A stretch of DNA of 64,000 nucleotides from Nereocystis luetkeana (lineage: Eukaryota; Sar; Phaeophyceae; Laminariales; Laminariaceae): NCBI GenBank assembly GCA_031213475.1, contig JARUPZ010000037.1:186001-250000 (forward strand), given 5' to 3'. The position numbers and the translations under genes were made by a program. Positions 47,240 to 60,400 of this stretch are shown here, in pieces. Numbering within the stretch: position 1 is the stretch's first letter; each line of letters opens with the position of its first letter. Under the pieces are notes generated by a model. The model worked only from the letters and a program-made list of their open reading frames with translations, searched no databases and was not told where the DNA came from.

Positions 47240-49230
47240 ATGTCTGCCTGCGTGTTTCGCATCATCTTTACTTGCGAGAGCTCTGCGTGGCCGATTTCCA
47301 CAGACTCGGTGCCTACAGAAGGAAGTGAGCTTAAACTTACCTGTGGGAATTATTTCGTGGCACTCCGTCTAGAGGTTGTCGCGACCACAGAGCTTCTGTG
47401 GTTTAGGTAGTTTGTTTTGAGTCCAGCGGGATTTCGTGCGTTTTTTTTTGTTTGTTTCTTCAGACGCACACTTCCTGCTGCAAGTATGCTGCCGCCTTGC
47501 CTCATTTACCTCTCTACTAGTAGCGTGGGGATACAAGGTGCCATTACTCAATGAATATGTCTGTCTCTGTCTGCCATATTCTTGTTTGTTTTCGCATTTA
47601 TAATTGCGACATCTGTACGTGGTGATTTGCACAAACTCGGTGTTGACAGAATTAGACAAGATTGGGATAACGCGTGGGACTTGTTTAGTGGCATGCCGTC
47701 GTCGGGCTGCTGTGGTTTTAGTGCGTGGCGGGATTTCGTTGGGGGGGGGGGGGGAAGCTGCAAGTACGAGGCCGCCTTGACTCGTACACCTCTCTAGTAC
47801 CGGGGGTGCGTACAGGTTTCTACTACTTAATTGGTCTGTCTGCTGTGTGTCTGTCTTTGTTTTTTTAGCATTGCTATTCACTACGAGAGCTGTACGAGGC
47901 CGATTTCTACAAAGCCGGGATCTACAGAAGCGGGCGAGCTTGGGCTCAGGCGGGTAGCTCGCCTCGTCGTACGACGTCTCGAGGTGGTCGCGGTCGCCGG
48001 GATGCTGTGGTTTGGTGGTGTGTCTTGAGTGCGGCGGGGTTTCGTTATTTTCTCTCTTTCTGCTACATCGAACGCACAAGGCCTGCCGCAAGTATGAGGC
48101 CGCCTTGCTTCATTGCCCTCTTTCTTAGTAATGAGGCTGTTTTTGCCCGTAGGGCAAAGAAGTCTCTTCATGAGGGAGCCGGTTTTTTTCCAAAAGGCGA
48201 AGAAGCTTTTTTCTCGCAAGTGTGCATACAGGTTTTCATCGTTCAAAAGGCATGTCTGTTGTGTACTGTATGTCTGTATTTTAGAGCATTTTCATTTACT
48301 GCGGGAGCTGTAGGTGGCCGATTACCACGAGCTCGGTGTCTACAGAAGCGGGCGAGCGGGGGGCAACGCGTGGGTGTGGTTTGGGTGGTGTGTTTTGATT
48401 TCGAAGGGGTTCCTGCTCCAAGTATGAGGCAACCTTGCTAAACTCATATTTCTACTATTAATAGTGCAGGGCTGTAAATGAAGCAGGTCCAAGTGCGAAA
48501 ATGCTAGACAATTTTAATGGAGTCCTTTGTTTCCTATTAGCCAAAAACCCTCTCATTGCGGGGTGCGTACAGCAAAGCCGTCTGTCCGTCTGTCTGTTCG
48601 CCCATATCTACACTTTTTGGTCTGTGTGTCGGCGGCTACACCACAGGCAGTGAGACCTGTACCGCGCCGAGTTCGACCCGCCCGGCGTCTACACAAGCGC
48701 ATGAGCTTTCTCTGGCTCGTGGCTCATGTTTCATTGTAAGTCGCCTCGATTTGGCCACGCGGTCATTGTGCTCTTGTGTGTTTTGAATGGGGCGGGGTTG
48801 CTTTCTGGTGTTCCCCCTTTGAACGAGCACGGTTTTCTGGTGATATGAGGTCGTCTTGCCTCGGTACTTTTCTACTGGTAATGAGGCCATATTTTGCCTT
48901 TTGATAAAAAAATATCCCTTGCAATTTTGCGTGCCGACTTCCATAGTTACATCATTAAGAGTATGTGTACCTCCGTCCTTTCGTCCGTCTGCTCAAGTTC
49001 TTGTCTGTGTCGGCGGCATACATCGCCGATTGCGAGACCAGTACACAACCGCTTTTCACCAGCCAGGCATCTACAGAATCGGGCGGGCTTGCGCTAGCTT
49101 GTGGGACTAGTTTCGTTGCAAGCCGCATCTAGTGGGCCGCGGTAGCCGCGCGGAAGTGGTTCGGCTATTGCATAACGTGTCAGCAGGGTATCACATGTCT
49201 TGTCCTTGAAAAAAACAGCGGTTTTGTTCT
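47240..49230. repeat. Degenerate tandem array, about 300-bp unit, six copies
   Basis: Copies start near 47240, 47555, 47835, 48250, 48590 and 48980. Shared order in each: TGTCTGTCTGT-like, then TACGAGGCCGATTTC(T/C)AC, CGGGATCTACAGAAGCGGGCG, GTGGTTTGGTGGTGTGTTTTGA, GGCGGGGTTTCGT, and GCAAGTATGAGGCCGCCTTGC(T/C)TC followed by CTCTACTAGTAATG. Copies are strongly diverged and of uneven length. Copy 2 has a G14 tract. No protein frame is conserved across them. Confidence 0.75.
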
Positions 49231-50699
49231 TGGGTATGCTGCGGTCTTCCGTACTCATTATGTCTGCAAGCGAGAACGCCAGAGCCCAAAACCCAGAACA
49301 TCAGCGACCCGAGCGACTACGCCAGCCGCACAGCGCAGTGCCGACGGATCCTCATCTGGTATACGACTGTCTACGCCTGTTCGTGCAATCCAAATGCCGT
49401 GTAAGGCCTTTTGAGTCGAGGCTTCGCAGGGGAGTCTGAACGTGAACCTGAGCCAACAGCCCCAGAAAAACCTTCAGTCGTTTCTTTCGACGAGTTTCCA
49501 AGGGAGAGCCCTAGCACCGCTCGACACAGGGCACTGCGGTAGGCAGACCCAACAGGAACAACGAGGTATAAACTGTTATCTCCCCGACATCTGGGGCCTG
49601 CGTGAGGGTCGATGTACGCGTCAGTCAGGAGCATGGCATATGTACGCCAGTAGTCAGCGGCAGCGGCTGGTGCTGTACTGAATATCGTGCGGTCTCTGCC
49701 ACAGGAATTTTGTTCGCGGGAGGCGTGTTTGTTTGGATAAAACCCGAACAAATTAATAACTATATTCAGGGGCACATACAATCGGTGTGTGGATGTCGCC
49801 GGTGTCCAAAACACATGGGGTTTCCAAATACTATGCAGTTTCCACAATTGATTGGGTATGTGCGTGTTCTCCACATTGGACCGTTTTGTTCACCCGTCGA
49901 TCCAGCACAACCAGTGTCCGTGCCGATTTTTCAATCGTAGAGAGTTACACGTCATGTGGTCACAAACCTACGCCACAGAGATACATTGTTATGCAACAAG
50001 CAGAGTAGATAACGCAATGCCATGTCGTCATACTGGATACGACAGGCACGACATTCACAGTAGACGAAAGGGAGATAACAAAAGGAACCACACAAACAAC
50101 AACAACAAAAAAGCAGAAAGCATAGAAACAAATCAAAGAGAAAAAGGAAAAGGACAAGAAAAAACAAGTATGTCGTGCTTCCCTGAGGGAGATGTGGCAG
50201 ACACTTGAAGAAACGAGCAAAATAAACAGCACCACCACATACTACTTTCAAACAGAATAAGACTAAAAACCAACGGAAATGACAGAAAAACCGAAGCAGA
50301 AAGCACCATCCAGGAAGCCGGAGCAGTATGTGGCACGATGGGCATAGCCAGGTTTTCACTACTAAGTGGTTTGGTACTTTTTACCCTTGCTACCCTGTCT
50401 ACCGTCCTGCGTTCGTCAACTATGTCCCACACCCGGAGAAGATGCGTCAGACAATACGAAACAACCAAAGCAGGCTCGTCATTCACCTACGCCATACGAC
50501 TCGTTTCGTAAGGACAAGAAAGAAAGATAAAGTAATAGAACGTAAAAACACGGAGGATCAAGAGCAAAAAGAAACAAAGAGATAGAAGAAAACCACGTTC
50601 GAACCAGTCGCACCCGTTGGCGGCACGAGTAGCACAGACATGTTTTACTCACTAGTCGGCCTGGTGCCTTGCTACTCTGTCTACCATCTCCTTCCTACA
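49231..50699. other. Spacer between tandem array and LINE copy B
   Basis: No supported gene. The minus-strand frame at 49371-49874 has no recognised domain. A-rich sequence with AACAACAACAAC lies at 50095-50160. Two loosely similar stretches at 50340-50420 and 50630-50710 share GGTACTTTTTACCCTTGC-like and GGTGCCTTGCTACTCTGTC-like words. Confidence 0.4.
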
Positions 50700-53600
50700 T
50701 TCGTCCACCGCGGTTTCCCTTCTACTCCTCCTGTTGCCCCCCCTCCCCCCTTTCCCTTGGGCACCACCCACGGCAGATCCCCGGCGCTATCTACTCAGCT
50801 GTGCCTCATCCTCGTGCCACCTCACAATGAACCGTTCGGCTGCTTCAAGGACCCCCCAGTACCACTTCCCCGCCATTTTTGCTGCAGTGGACCACAGAGC
50901 AGTCTCAACTCCAAAAACCAAGGAGACGTGTTCCGTTGACCCTTCGGTGGCTCGGAACTCCCTAAGGTCTTCGACAATGCATCTACGCCAGGTCTTAAGC
51001 TGTCCGCCAGGCCTCGGGTTCTCCTCGCCAGCCATTGTCCCGAACATTACCCGACTGGGTAATCGCTCCTTGCTTTGTCGTGCCACGGCCCCCGCGAAAA
51101 AGAGCCGCCGTTTACGGACGGTCGTTTCGATGCTCTCGCAACGTGTCGTCGTGGGGCGTACGAGAGGGTGGCGTGGTCAGCACAAAGTCGGTGCTGGAAG
51201 CCAACGACTCGCAAACGGACTTGGTGGTGAGCCGTTCGAGGCTTGGCAAATTGTTCCACTGTGAGGGGCCACGTCACACACCCGTACAGCAGCAGAGTCT
51301 CAATCACCTCGGCCGGACTTTCAGGCTAAGCGGGGCGGTCGCCCCATCATACATCTCCGGGCCGAACCGTTTGAGGCATGCTCGCATGAAACGGACCCGT
51401 CGGTCGATTTCGAGCGAGAGGTCAGCGTTTTCGTGGATAATGCCGCCTAGGTATAAGAACTGGGCAGTCTGTTTATGCCTTTGGCCTGCTGCTTCGATAT
51501 GACGGGCGGTGGGGCGAGGATTATCTAGTCTGGTAATCGTAGAACCATTGTCTTGGTCTTATTGTCCGATACCGTGAGGCCTGCTGCTTCGAAGACAGTC
51601 ACGATGACTCATCATTTTCGCGAGCCCTACAGCCGACTTCGAAGCAATTCCTGCGTGATCGGCGTACGATATGCTCCATACACCCCTTCGGGCGCATACC
51701 AACGGTTCCTGTTCCTCTGTCCCGACTACTCCAACATCATTGAGTTGAACCAAGCCCCTGGCGATGGCTTCGTCTTTGCTGAAGCGTACCAGCACGACGT
51801 GTACACGTTGAACAGTTCCGGTGATAGGACGCAGCCTTATAGCAGCCCCTGCGTGACTTCAAACCATTCCGAGTGCTCACCGTCATCTGTACGCACGCGA
51901 GCCCGCATGCCGTCGTGGAAATTGCGGATAATTGTAAGCAGCTTGATTGGTACGCCAGAGTTTGTGAGTACCTTCAACTGCAGCTCTCGGTCTACAGACT
52001 CGTGCGCTTTCTGCAGATCGATAAAGCACACGTACAGGGGGGTTTCCCTCTGTCGCCCAAGTTCTTGAAACCGGCGCACGACGAACAACATATAGCGGAA
52101 GCCGCACTTTCCTCCGGGAGTAATCCCTCGGTCTCGCAGTAGTTGCTAAGGCCGCAAGCGACGATTTTCAACAACACTTTGCCTGCGTGGGCAACAAGCG
52201 AGATCCCTCTGTAGTTGTTGCAATCACTTCGGTCCTTCTTTTTGTGAAAGACCTTGATGATCGCATATTTCCATTGCTGGCGGAGTTTCCTGTTACCTAA
52301 ACATTGACAAGGATGTTGTGAGAGCACTGGGCGAACACGGGGTGGTCGATGTATAGGAGTTCGGCCACGAGGCCATCTGGCCCAACAGCTTTCCAATTCG
52401 ACATCCCCTTGAGTGCTTCCGTTATCTCGCCCATAGATGGTTCATCGCCGAGTGACACTTCAAGCGGTCGTGGTGGCAAGAGATCGATGATCGTGGGATC
52501 AAGTTTCGGCGATTTCGTGTTCAAACGTTTGTGGTAGAACCCGCCCATCGTTCACGAATTCGCACCTTATCCCGCAACAGCTTGCCATCCTCTCCCTATT
52601 AAAGTGCTCGCTCTTCGCTATACTAATATCAATCCCACCGTATTTTCAGGTGCCTATCAAATTTAATCTGGTCATTGTTCGCTAGAAGTCGTTCGGTTTC
52701 GGCGAGATACTCTGCGAAGTACGCATGCAGTCCTGCGGCAATCACCTCCTGCAAGTTCGCACTCGCAAACCTGAGTGTCTTCCCCACGCTCTATCCCGGG
52801 GGTGGGTACACAAGAATTGTCCGTGCATCCTCCCTCGCTGCCCATCTTTATATGAATGCGGCCAAGGTTCCGGCAGACTCACACCATCCATGTCTGCAGT
52901 GGCGACGTGGAGGGGGTGGTACCTCTTTTTCGACCGCATCAATGGTAGCCGTGGTGAAAAACTCAACCATGCCAGACGTACAGTAGTACAGAGCTGGATA
53001 AGCTGGTTGAGAGTGGAAACGATCCTCGCGACTACTCGCTGACGATAATTTTCGTCGGACATATGCTGCCTGTCGAACACTCGGTGTTTTACGGGTTTTC
53101 GTGTTTGTCTGTTGGGTGCAAAGTGACCACTGAGTCGGACTTTGATATACAGGATGTTGTGGTCTGAGTCGGCCTTAGCTGGAGGCGGAGGCAGTGGGAC
53201 GACTTTAACATCATGTACTCGAGGCCGATGGGCATGACGGGTTAGGATGTAGTCGATCCGCCTACGGTCATTCGGGCTGGTGCCGTTGTGCGTATGCGAT
53301 ATTCCAACCTTGCGCGCGCTGAAAAACGTGTTAGTGAGAGCTAACTTACTATTGGTGGCGAACGACAGAACTTGTTTGCCATTATCGTTTCGACCATCAC
53401 GTCCACATGCTCCAAGCACTCTACTTTCATCACTATCGCATCCTTCTATCCTCTTCCCAGTTCGCGTGCTGGCACCCATCAGTACAAACAGGCACTCTTT
53501 CGTCGTACTCTGTTCCATCAAGTCCCCCAGCTTCTCCCAGAAAATACGTTTCAGTTTGGCGTCCGTGCTCCAATCAGTTGGAGACGACAAACGTAACTGC

Positions 53601-53900
53601 CTCGCATTTACCAGCCAGCTCAAAGCGCATAGACATAAGCCGTTCGTCAATAAACTGGTGTGTGTACACAGACTTACTGCACAACGATTCCTTGACAGCT
53701 AGACGTACTCCGTACAGCCATTGCCTGGCAGCTGTTTTTTCTTTACCTGAGCAAAAAAATGCGATACCCTGCCGCACGGAGCGTCGTGAAGTCACAGCCG
53801 AGTTGCTGGCCCTTCGCCAGTACACGCTCGTCACGTCCATACCCATTATTCCCCGTTACAGCCAGGGTGCGCACATTGTAGGTCGCTACCGCCACAAGTG
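50700..53900 (-). mobile_element. Decayed LINE, copy B: endonuclease plus reverse transcriptase
   Basis: Minus strand, 5' to 3'. APE-type endonuclease from V-A-T-Y-N-V-R-T-L (near 53890) through F-I-D-E-R-L-M-S-M-R-F, R-R-I-D-Y-I-L-T-R (near 53250) and S-D-H-N-I (near 53160). Then [14 protein letters not shown] (near 52380), [15 protein letters not shown] (near 52220), G-V-P-I-K-L-L-T-I-I-R (near 51940), Y-A-D-H-A-G-I-A-S (near 51670), Y-G-C-V-T-W-P-L-T-V (near 51280) and the C-terminal G-G-Q-L-K-T-W-R-R segment (near 51000). Frames change several times. The RT box has His where the second catalytic Asp should be, and the endonuclease D-x-N box reads G-A-S-T. It is therefore inactive. It is a close relative of the LINE at 19850-21540 and longer at the 5' side. 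Confidence 0.85.
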
Positions 53901-55864
53901 CCTCCTTCTATCTCTTACGCGCCTCAGGTGCTTCTTTCTTTGCCAATCGACTTATGTCTCTTACGTGACTCACGTGCTGCTTTCTTTGCCATTCGACGTG
54001 AGGCTCGTCCCCGCCTCCTTTCTGAGGCAGGTGATCCCCTATAAAAAAATTGCCTCCAAACATAGTGGAAACCCTACCAGGCATGTGTTTTTCATATTCT
54101 GTCAGTCCCAACCGTTCCACCTGATGTTGCTCGTACGACCAGTGGTCAGGAGATAGGTATGCGTCCTCTACTGTAACGTCTGGCAAGGTTTTGTTTCGGG
54201 ACAGCGTTTTCCACATTCGGCTAGTTTTGGTTGGAACAAAGCGGCGTTTGCTTCTATTTGCAGTGTATGCCCATCACATAAATAGGGCGTTTTAGTGCAT
54301 GAAGAATCGAAATACAGTCGTTTTGGGTCATGGGAAGAAGATGATTAGTCTAATGTACCACTTTCTCGACAACATTGTTTGCTGTCTGTGGCCGGTCCTT
54401 GGCTCGCTCTGGCCGGTCCCTAGATTTTGGCCGGCGTTGGATTAGGTTGCTTGGCGAGTTCTGCGGGCGGCAAGTATACCCAGGGTCAGGTTGGAAGGCT
54501 CAGATTCGAGTGGGATCAGGATGCCAAGTGGGATCAGGGTGCCAAGAGGGGGCAAAGTGCAACTATAAATGTGTTCGTTCGTGCTGGTGTGTGTGCATAT
54601 AGGTATCAATCTCATATATTACTCTTCGCCTCTTACACATATTTCTTGCTTTCTTGCTTGAAAAGTTTTTCTCTCTCTTCCCTTTTTGATTATTGTTTTT
54701 TCGACTTCGTTTTCGATTTTTCGACGTCGAGTTGTTTTTTTCATCTTTCTGTTTTTTCCTATGTAGTATGCGGTCTTCTCGGTTTCTGTGGTGACTTGTA
54801 CAGCGTGCCGCATACACCTGATACGTACGTGCGCGGACCTCATTTTTTATCTTTGTCTGGGATGTAGATGTGGTTCAGTTGTATTATTTGCTTGTTTTTT
54901 ATTTCTACCTAGGTATTCTTCCTCCAGAGTTATTGGAGCCTGTCCTGCGACCACATAATGTATTGTTTTGTGGCGACGAGTTAATATGAGCACATCAACA
55001 ACAGCAGCAACAACAACAACAACAACAACATAACACTCAAGAATATCGCGATAATTGGCCTTTAGAGCCAAACTATGTGCCTATCGGGTTTCATACGGAC
55101 GTCGGGTATAGGCAATATTTTCGTGATGCGCGGTGGGCAACACACAAATATCGCCCTGGGGTAAAAAAAACCCAAGCATATATTTGTGTTCTTTTTTTTG
55201 TTGGTAGAGTCGAATTTGGCAGACAAAATTGCAAACAGCCTGTCCCTCTACTCGGCCATCCGATCATTACACTGCCAGCAAGGACAACAACAGCAGCAGT
55301 GGCCTCCACGACTTGGTTGAATGAGTACGGCAGTACGGCAGACGGGTGTTCCCTTGGTGGGGGAGAGGCGGATGCACGGAATGCCCCGGTTCAGCGGCAC
55401 CAGCACAGCATCTAGTACTCCGGCTGGGCGTCTTTCTGCCGGAGTTGCGCCAAAACCCATGTCCCCAACACGGCACGCCCCACCGTATCCGGGAACAAGC
55501 GGATAGCACCAACCGGACCCTCAGTTTTTGTCGGACACGTCTCAGCACGAGGACGAGACGCATCCGCGCTGCACCCTCGTCTATGCCAAGAGCCAAGTTC
55601 ATGGTGTACGCGGGCACTGTAGCCTGCCGAGCTACCTAGAGAAGCAGCTGTAGAAGCAGCAGCCACGTCCTCCAGCCCGTGCGGTGTTTTACGTGTCCAC
55701 GGACTTGCTGGCTATTTCTATTTCACCCATGCTTTATCTGACGTTCTTGTCGCAAAACCCCCGATATTGAGTTTTATATCGAGGGATTTGCATTTTCGAA
55801 GGTCGCGATATTGAATTCGGCGCAAAGAGTCGAAAAATTCCCTCTGTTGAGTTTTACGTATGCC
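53901..55864. other. Possible LINE 5' region and spacer
   Basis: Immediately upstream of the LINE endonuclease, a minus frame at 53908-54216 might be a 5' untranslated or ORF1 relic, but I cannot recognise it. Further on, AAC-triplet runs at 54999-55030 and small open frames on both strands are seen, with no supported gene. Confidence 0.35.
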
Positions 55865-56447
55865 TCTTGATGATGTTCTCACATTAGCTGACCTCTCTAA
55901 AATCCTGCCTGTGGTCACAAAAAACAAGCTGTAGCAAAAAATCCTCTCGATGGAAGACAACAAACAAGTACGAAATAGTGCCCACGGCAATACTCTACTA
56001 TTAATAGTCCGTAAGGGACACGGTACTACCGAGCTGTGGTATACCATACCGTATCACTATTAATAGCAACAAAATAACACCAGGGACATATCCATGGCAT
56101 TCTATGTAGACTCGAAAAAACAAGAAAAAATAACGAAGAGAGAAACGAAGGAAGAAAAAAAGGAAAAAAGGAAAAAAGAAATATCAAAGAGAAAAACGAA
56201 GCAAACATGCGCTCAAGGCGCAGGCCGAGTCCTGAGGACAAGACTGCTGTTTGCTGGTACGATCAGTCGTACGATATGCCCAGCTGATGGACCAACAAAA
56301 GGACGCCACAAGAAGACCAGACGGAAGCCAAGAAGACAAGAAGAGGGTAGAGACAAAGAGCTAACAACAAACAAAAACGAGCAGTCCTATGTCCAATTGG
56401 TGGGTCAAGGACCACACAACCGACACAAAGACGACAGAGACAGACGG
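55865..56447. repeat. Dispersed repeat R1, copy 2
   Basis: Collinear copy of 18505-19090. It carries an extra TACTATTAATAG-type insertion twice (near 56003 and 56058) that copy 1 lacks. Same orientation as copy 1. Confidence 0.8.
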
Positions 56448-56695
56448 AGCAAAGAAAAAATATGGACCTGGCTCTGTGACTCTTGCCCGTTGCGATCACC
56501 TGCTGCTGAGAGCGTGCGACTGGACATCTACTGTAGCTAGGTGTGACAGCAATACCTGCTACCAAAATTTCTCCCAGGTAGACGGACCCCGTTGTGGTCA
56601 TGAAGGTGCTTGGTTTAGGGTGTGCACCACCCGTCAAAGGGCTTGGTGCAACAAATGCGACAGCCGACAGGTGTGTACTACTGTTGCTGCTGTGT

Positions 56696-56726
<31 letters not shown>

Positions 56727-56814
56727 ACTTCTTCTGCTGAGGTTGAAAGCCCATGCACAACAGAGGGAGTGTTCGAGGGTGGCGGGCTATTTACGAAAAA
56801 ACAATAGAAAATGC

Positions 56815-57272
56815 GGGGTTTTCCATGTCACCTACTCGGCTCGGCGAGGCGGAAAGCAATGCCTTGTTTTTTAGAGCCAACTCAGCGACGTTCAATGCAC
56901 CGAGCACCGACACGGTGCTCGGCCGGGATCCAGGTATGCGTCGTAATGTACCCACGGCCCCCTTGCTTGCCCCGCAGCCGAAAGTGCGAGAAAGGACCCT
57001 CGGCCGCCGGAGAGCAGCATGCCTAAAAAACAAAATATGCATATTATACATAAACATATGTGGGGTTTTCCATTTCACCTACTCGGCTCGGCGAGGCGGA
57101 AGCAACCCCTTGTTTTGTAGAGCCAACTTAGCCACGTGGAATGCCCCGAGCACCGCCACGGTGCTCGGCCGAGATCCAGACATGCGTCGTAATGTACCCA
57201 CGGCCCCCTTGCTTGCCCCCGCAGCTAAAAGTGCGAGATAGAACCCTCGGCCGCCGGAGAGCGGCATGCCTA
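56815..57272. repeat. 247-bp tandem duplication with GC-rich hairpin
   Basis: Two collinear copies start GGGGTTTTCCAT at 56815 and 57062. Each contains CACCTACTCGGCTCGGCGAGG, quoted in part, and the stem CCGAGCACCG / CGGTGCTCGG with a 3-base loop (ACA in copy 1, CCA in copy 2; near 56908 and 57148). Each ends near CGGCCGCCGGAGAGC. The copies are separated by AT-rich sequence with AATATGCATATTATACAT. The stem is perfect in both copies, although the rest has changes and indels. Confidence 0.9.
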
Positions 57273-57409
57273 AAAAAAATGTGATTATTATACATATACA
57301 TATAGTACGTCTTTGATTCCAGGAAAAATATGTGTTTCCGAGTTTCTACGAGTTTCACATACATATATATGCAAATACAAAATGTGGGGGTGCGGGGGTG
57401 TAGGGTGAG

Positions 57410-60400
57410 AATCAGTGTTGGATATCGTACCGAAACTTTCGATATCTCGTTCGATGAAAAAAAAAAAACGAACCGGAAAAAGTTCGTTATTTCGATAATT
57501 CGATAAACGATAACGATACGATAAAAGACGATAAAAGGCCGAATGCCTCCCAGGGCGATAGGGGGCACGGCAATAAACAGCACTATACCCTGGTATACGA
57601 GTATAATATCAGGTCATGCGTATAACACCATCAAATGAATTGGTTGAAGTATTCAGTACCAGGTGTATGTACGCAATAAGGAAACGAGCACCAAGAAAGG
57701 AAGGCTGAGATTGGCAGGAAAACAGGAAATTCGGGAGTCTTTTTACTGGCACTACAATAGTGGATAACGCGCCCCCCTTGTCGGGCAAGGAATAAAAGAG
57801 GAAATTCGGGAGTCTTTATACTCGAATTATTGGATAACGCGCGCCCCTTCGCGAGTAAGAAATTAAGCCTCGGCCAAGTTTCTTGTTTCTTATTGTGTCT
57901 CCTGCCTATATTGTACGTTGATTCTGGTAAAAACTACTCGTATACTCCTGGTGTTGTAGTGTTTACCGGCATATGCTCGTATGTATATTTTGTTGGATAT
58001 ACGTATAATGTGACAAACACCTGAGCTATACCTGATATTCACATACATATAGTAGTAGGAATGCAGCAGTTCAGGATGCCGCTACTAAGAAAACGAGCAA
58101 TGACAATGGCAGGCTGAGATTAATAAGAAACATTCAAATTCGGGATTCGTTACTACATACTGAAATGAGTATAACGCACCCATTCTCATTGAATAAAGCC
58201 ATCCTGGGCCAGCTTTCCTGTTTCTTATTGATTGTTTGTACTTTGGATACCAAAGAAATATAACAGTATTGCGATGGGTGGATATCGGTGTCATCATACA
58301 TATACGTGTGTAACTAGGTACATGGTGTGGGGTGGAGAGGGAATACGGCTACAGAGGAGGCAGGGCGGTGTGTGGGAACACCCTCCTATAGGTACGACCT
58401 TGAGCAGTATTGGGCAGCTGCACCGCACAACGTTCAGGGCGTTGCAGTAATAAAAGATCTTGCAGCAGCAGGTATCAGGGTGGTAGGTGCAGTGGGGGGA
58501 GCGGGGTGGCGAAAATCACAGGGGAATGAGGAAAGGGCGGGTATAAGTGATTGCAGTCATGAGATTCACAGGGGGGGTTACGCTTAATTTTGGTCTAGTT
58601 TCGTCAAGTACTCAGGTTTGATTCAGGGGTATAATAAGTGGTCCGGTGTCTGTTGCGCGCAGCAAAACATTGCGATATATGCGCGAATATATCCCCAAAA
58701 ACCAGGTAACAAAGTGCGTTTAAACGCCTCCCGAACCTCGAAAAGACGTGTATCGGGATCCGAACCTAAGCTTCTTCTGTTCTACTATGGAGAAAGAGGG
58801 CCTAAAAAAACATTTCTTGAGCCTACGGCCCAAACCGTTGAGCACCTAACAATGGGTGTGGCACTGCCTGCAACCAGGCCCTCCGCGGCTGTTGCGGAAA
58901 AATGTAATTTCGATCAAAATGTTGCGCCAGCGCAACAGCGCAACAGCTAATTATATCCCTGGTCTGATTGGTTATTTCTGAAATCGTTCACGACGAATTC
59001 CCTTCTGTATATGGATGGTGTGATTGGAATAAGCAAGGCCCTGTGATTGTAATGCAAAGACAAAAACTGGTAAGAGACACAGGAATGTCAATGCTTGATA
59101 GGGCACACTGCATGTAGTTGGCGAACTTCTTACTACTGCTAACAAATAGCACCCGGAAAAAAAACGTATACCCAAGAGCTGTGACAATGTCGTATTTTTT
59201 AACCCCCGACCTATTTGTTGTGGAGGGTATGGAAAGAACGTTGTTAATAGTGTTGATCTACCCGATCTCTTATTTATTTTCACTTAGACTGATAATGTAT
59301 CTATATATATGTACAGAACGATTATTAAATAGACAGTAGTTGACATCGGAACAACCCTTTTTGGGAAAAATATTACAACAGCAGCCCCCCCCGGCACACG
59401 AAGCGAGCACGCCCGTGGCTACCCCTGGCAGAGACGGGAGGAGAGAGAGGCGCGAACAAGAAACAACGCACCGAATGGTAGACCTCACTGCGAGCTACAT
59501 CTTAAACAACTCAAAACACGGATCTACTGTAAAAAAAACTTTCAATTTCTCGTACCCGACTTCAATAACCTACCAGGTACCTGGTATATGTTTACGAGCT
59601 GGACCTGTGGAAAAATAGGTAAGCCATCCGAAGGCCGCGTATCTCGTGAGCCACTGCGAATTACGACATGAAATTTGGAGGCACTAACTCTCACGAAACA
59701 CTGCATGTGCCAAACAAGAGTATATACAAATTGATGTGTATATTATTCGACTCGATCTCGACGAGATATCGGCGAAAATTCGAAATTACCAACTGTTCAG
59801 CACGAAATTCGTATTGAAATCGGCTATCCCGATCAGGGCGAAAATTGGTGAAGACTTAGCCGAAGACCCTACGAAAAGGCCGACATAAGTTTCATTGCCC
59901 AGTTCGCCACCCATCGAGAGATAATGCCTAGACACAATTTCCATACATACGTAAAACAAGCATATACGACAAACGTTGGTTTTTCTGCGATCAACTTTGC
60001 GAGGTTCGATCTGAAAAAAATTCACCTAGTATTTGCACTTAAATATGCAGACGAACCGAAAACGAGCCTTTTTTCTTCTTCCGACGAGTCACGGTCGCTT
60101 TTTTTGTGTTTTTTTATCGGCCATACATCTCTCGAACAAAAAAACAGGGCTTGCTTTCCATTTGTGGCTTGGTACATGATCAACACCGTGAAAAAAAGCG
60201 CATCCCAATAGTATTACATACCAGGAGCCAGGTAGTATTGAGCGGGGCGTGGCCAATCTACCGCTTTGGCAGCACCTTGGCTGGCCCAGCTCGTATGTAG
60301 TGTGTGCGTGATGAAAACTTTAGGCATAAGCACACATGAAACCAGGTGAATGGTATCATATCACGTGTACGCCGCAGAGCGGCAGGATCTACGTAACTCG

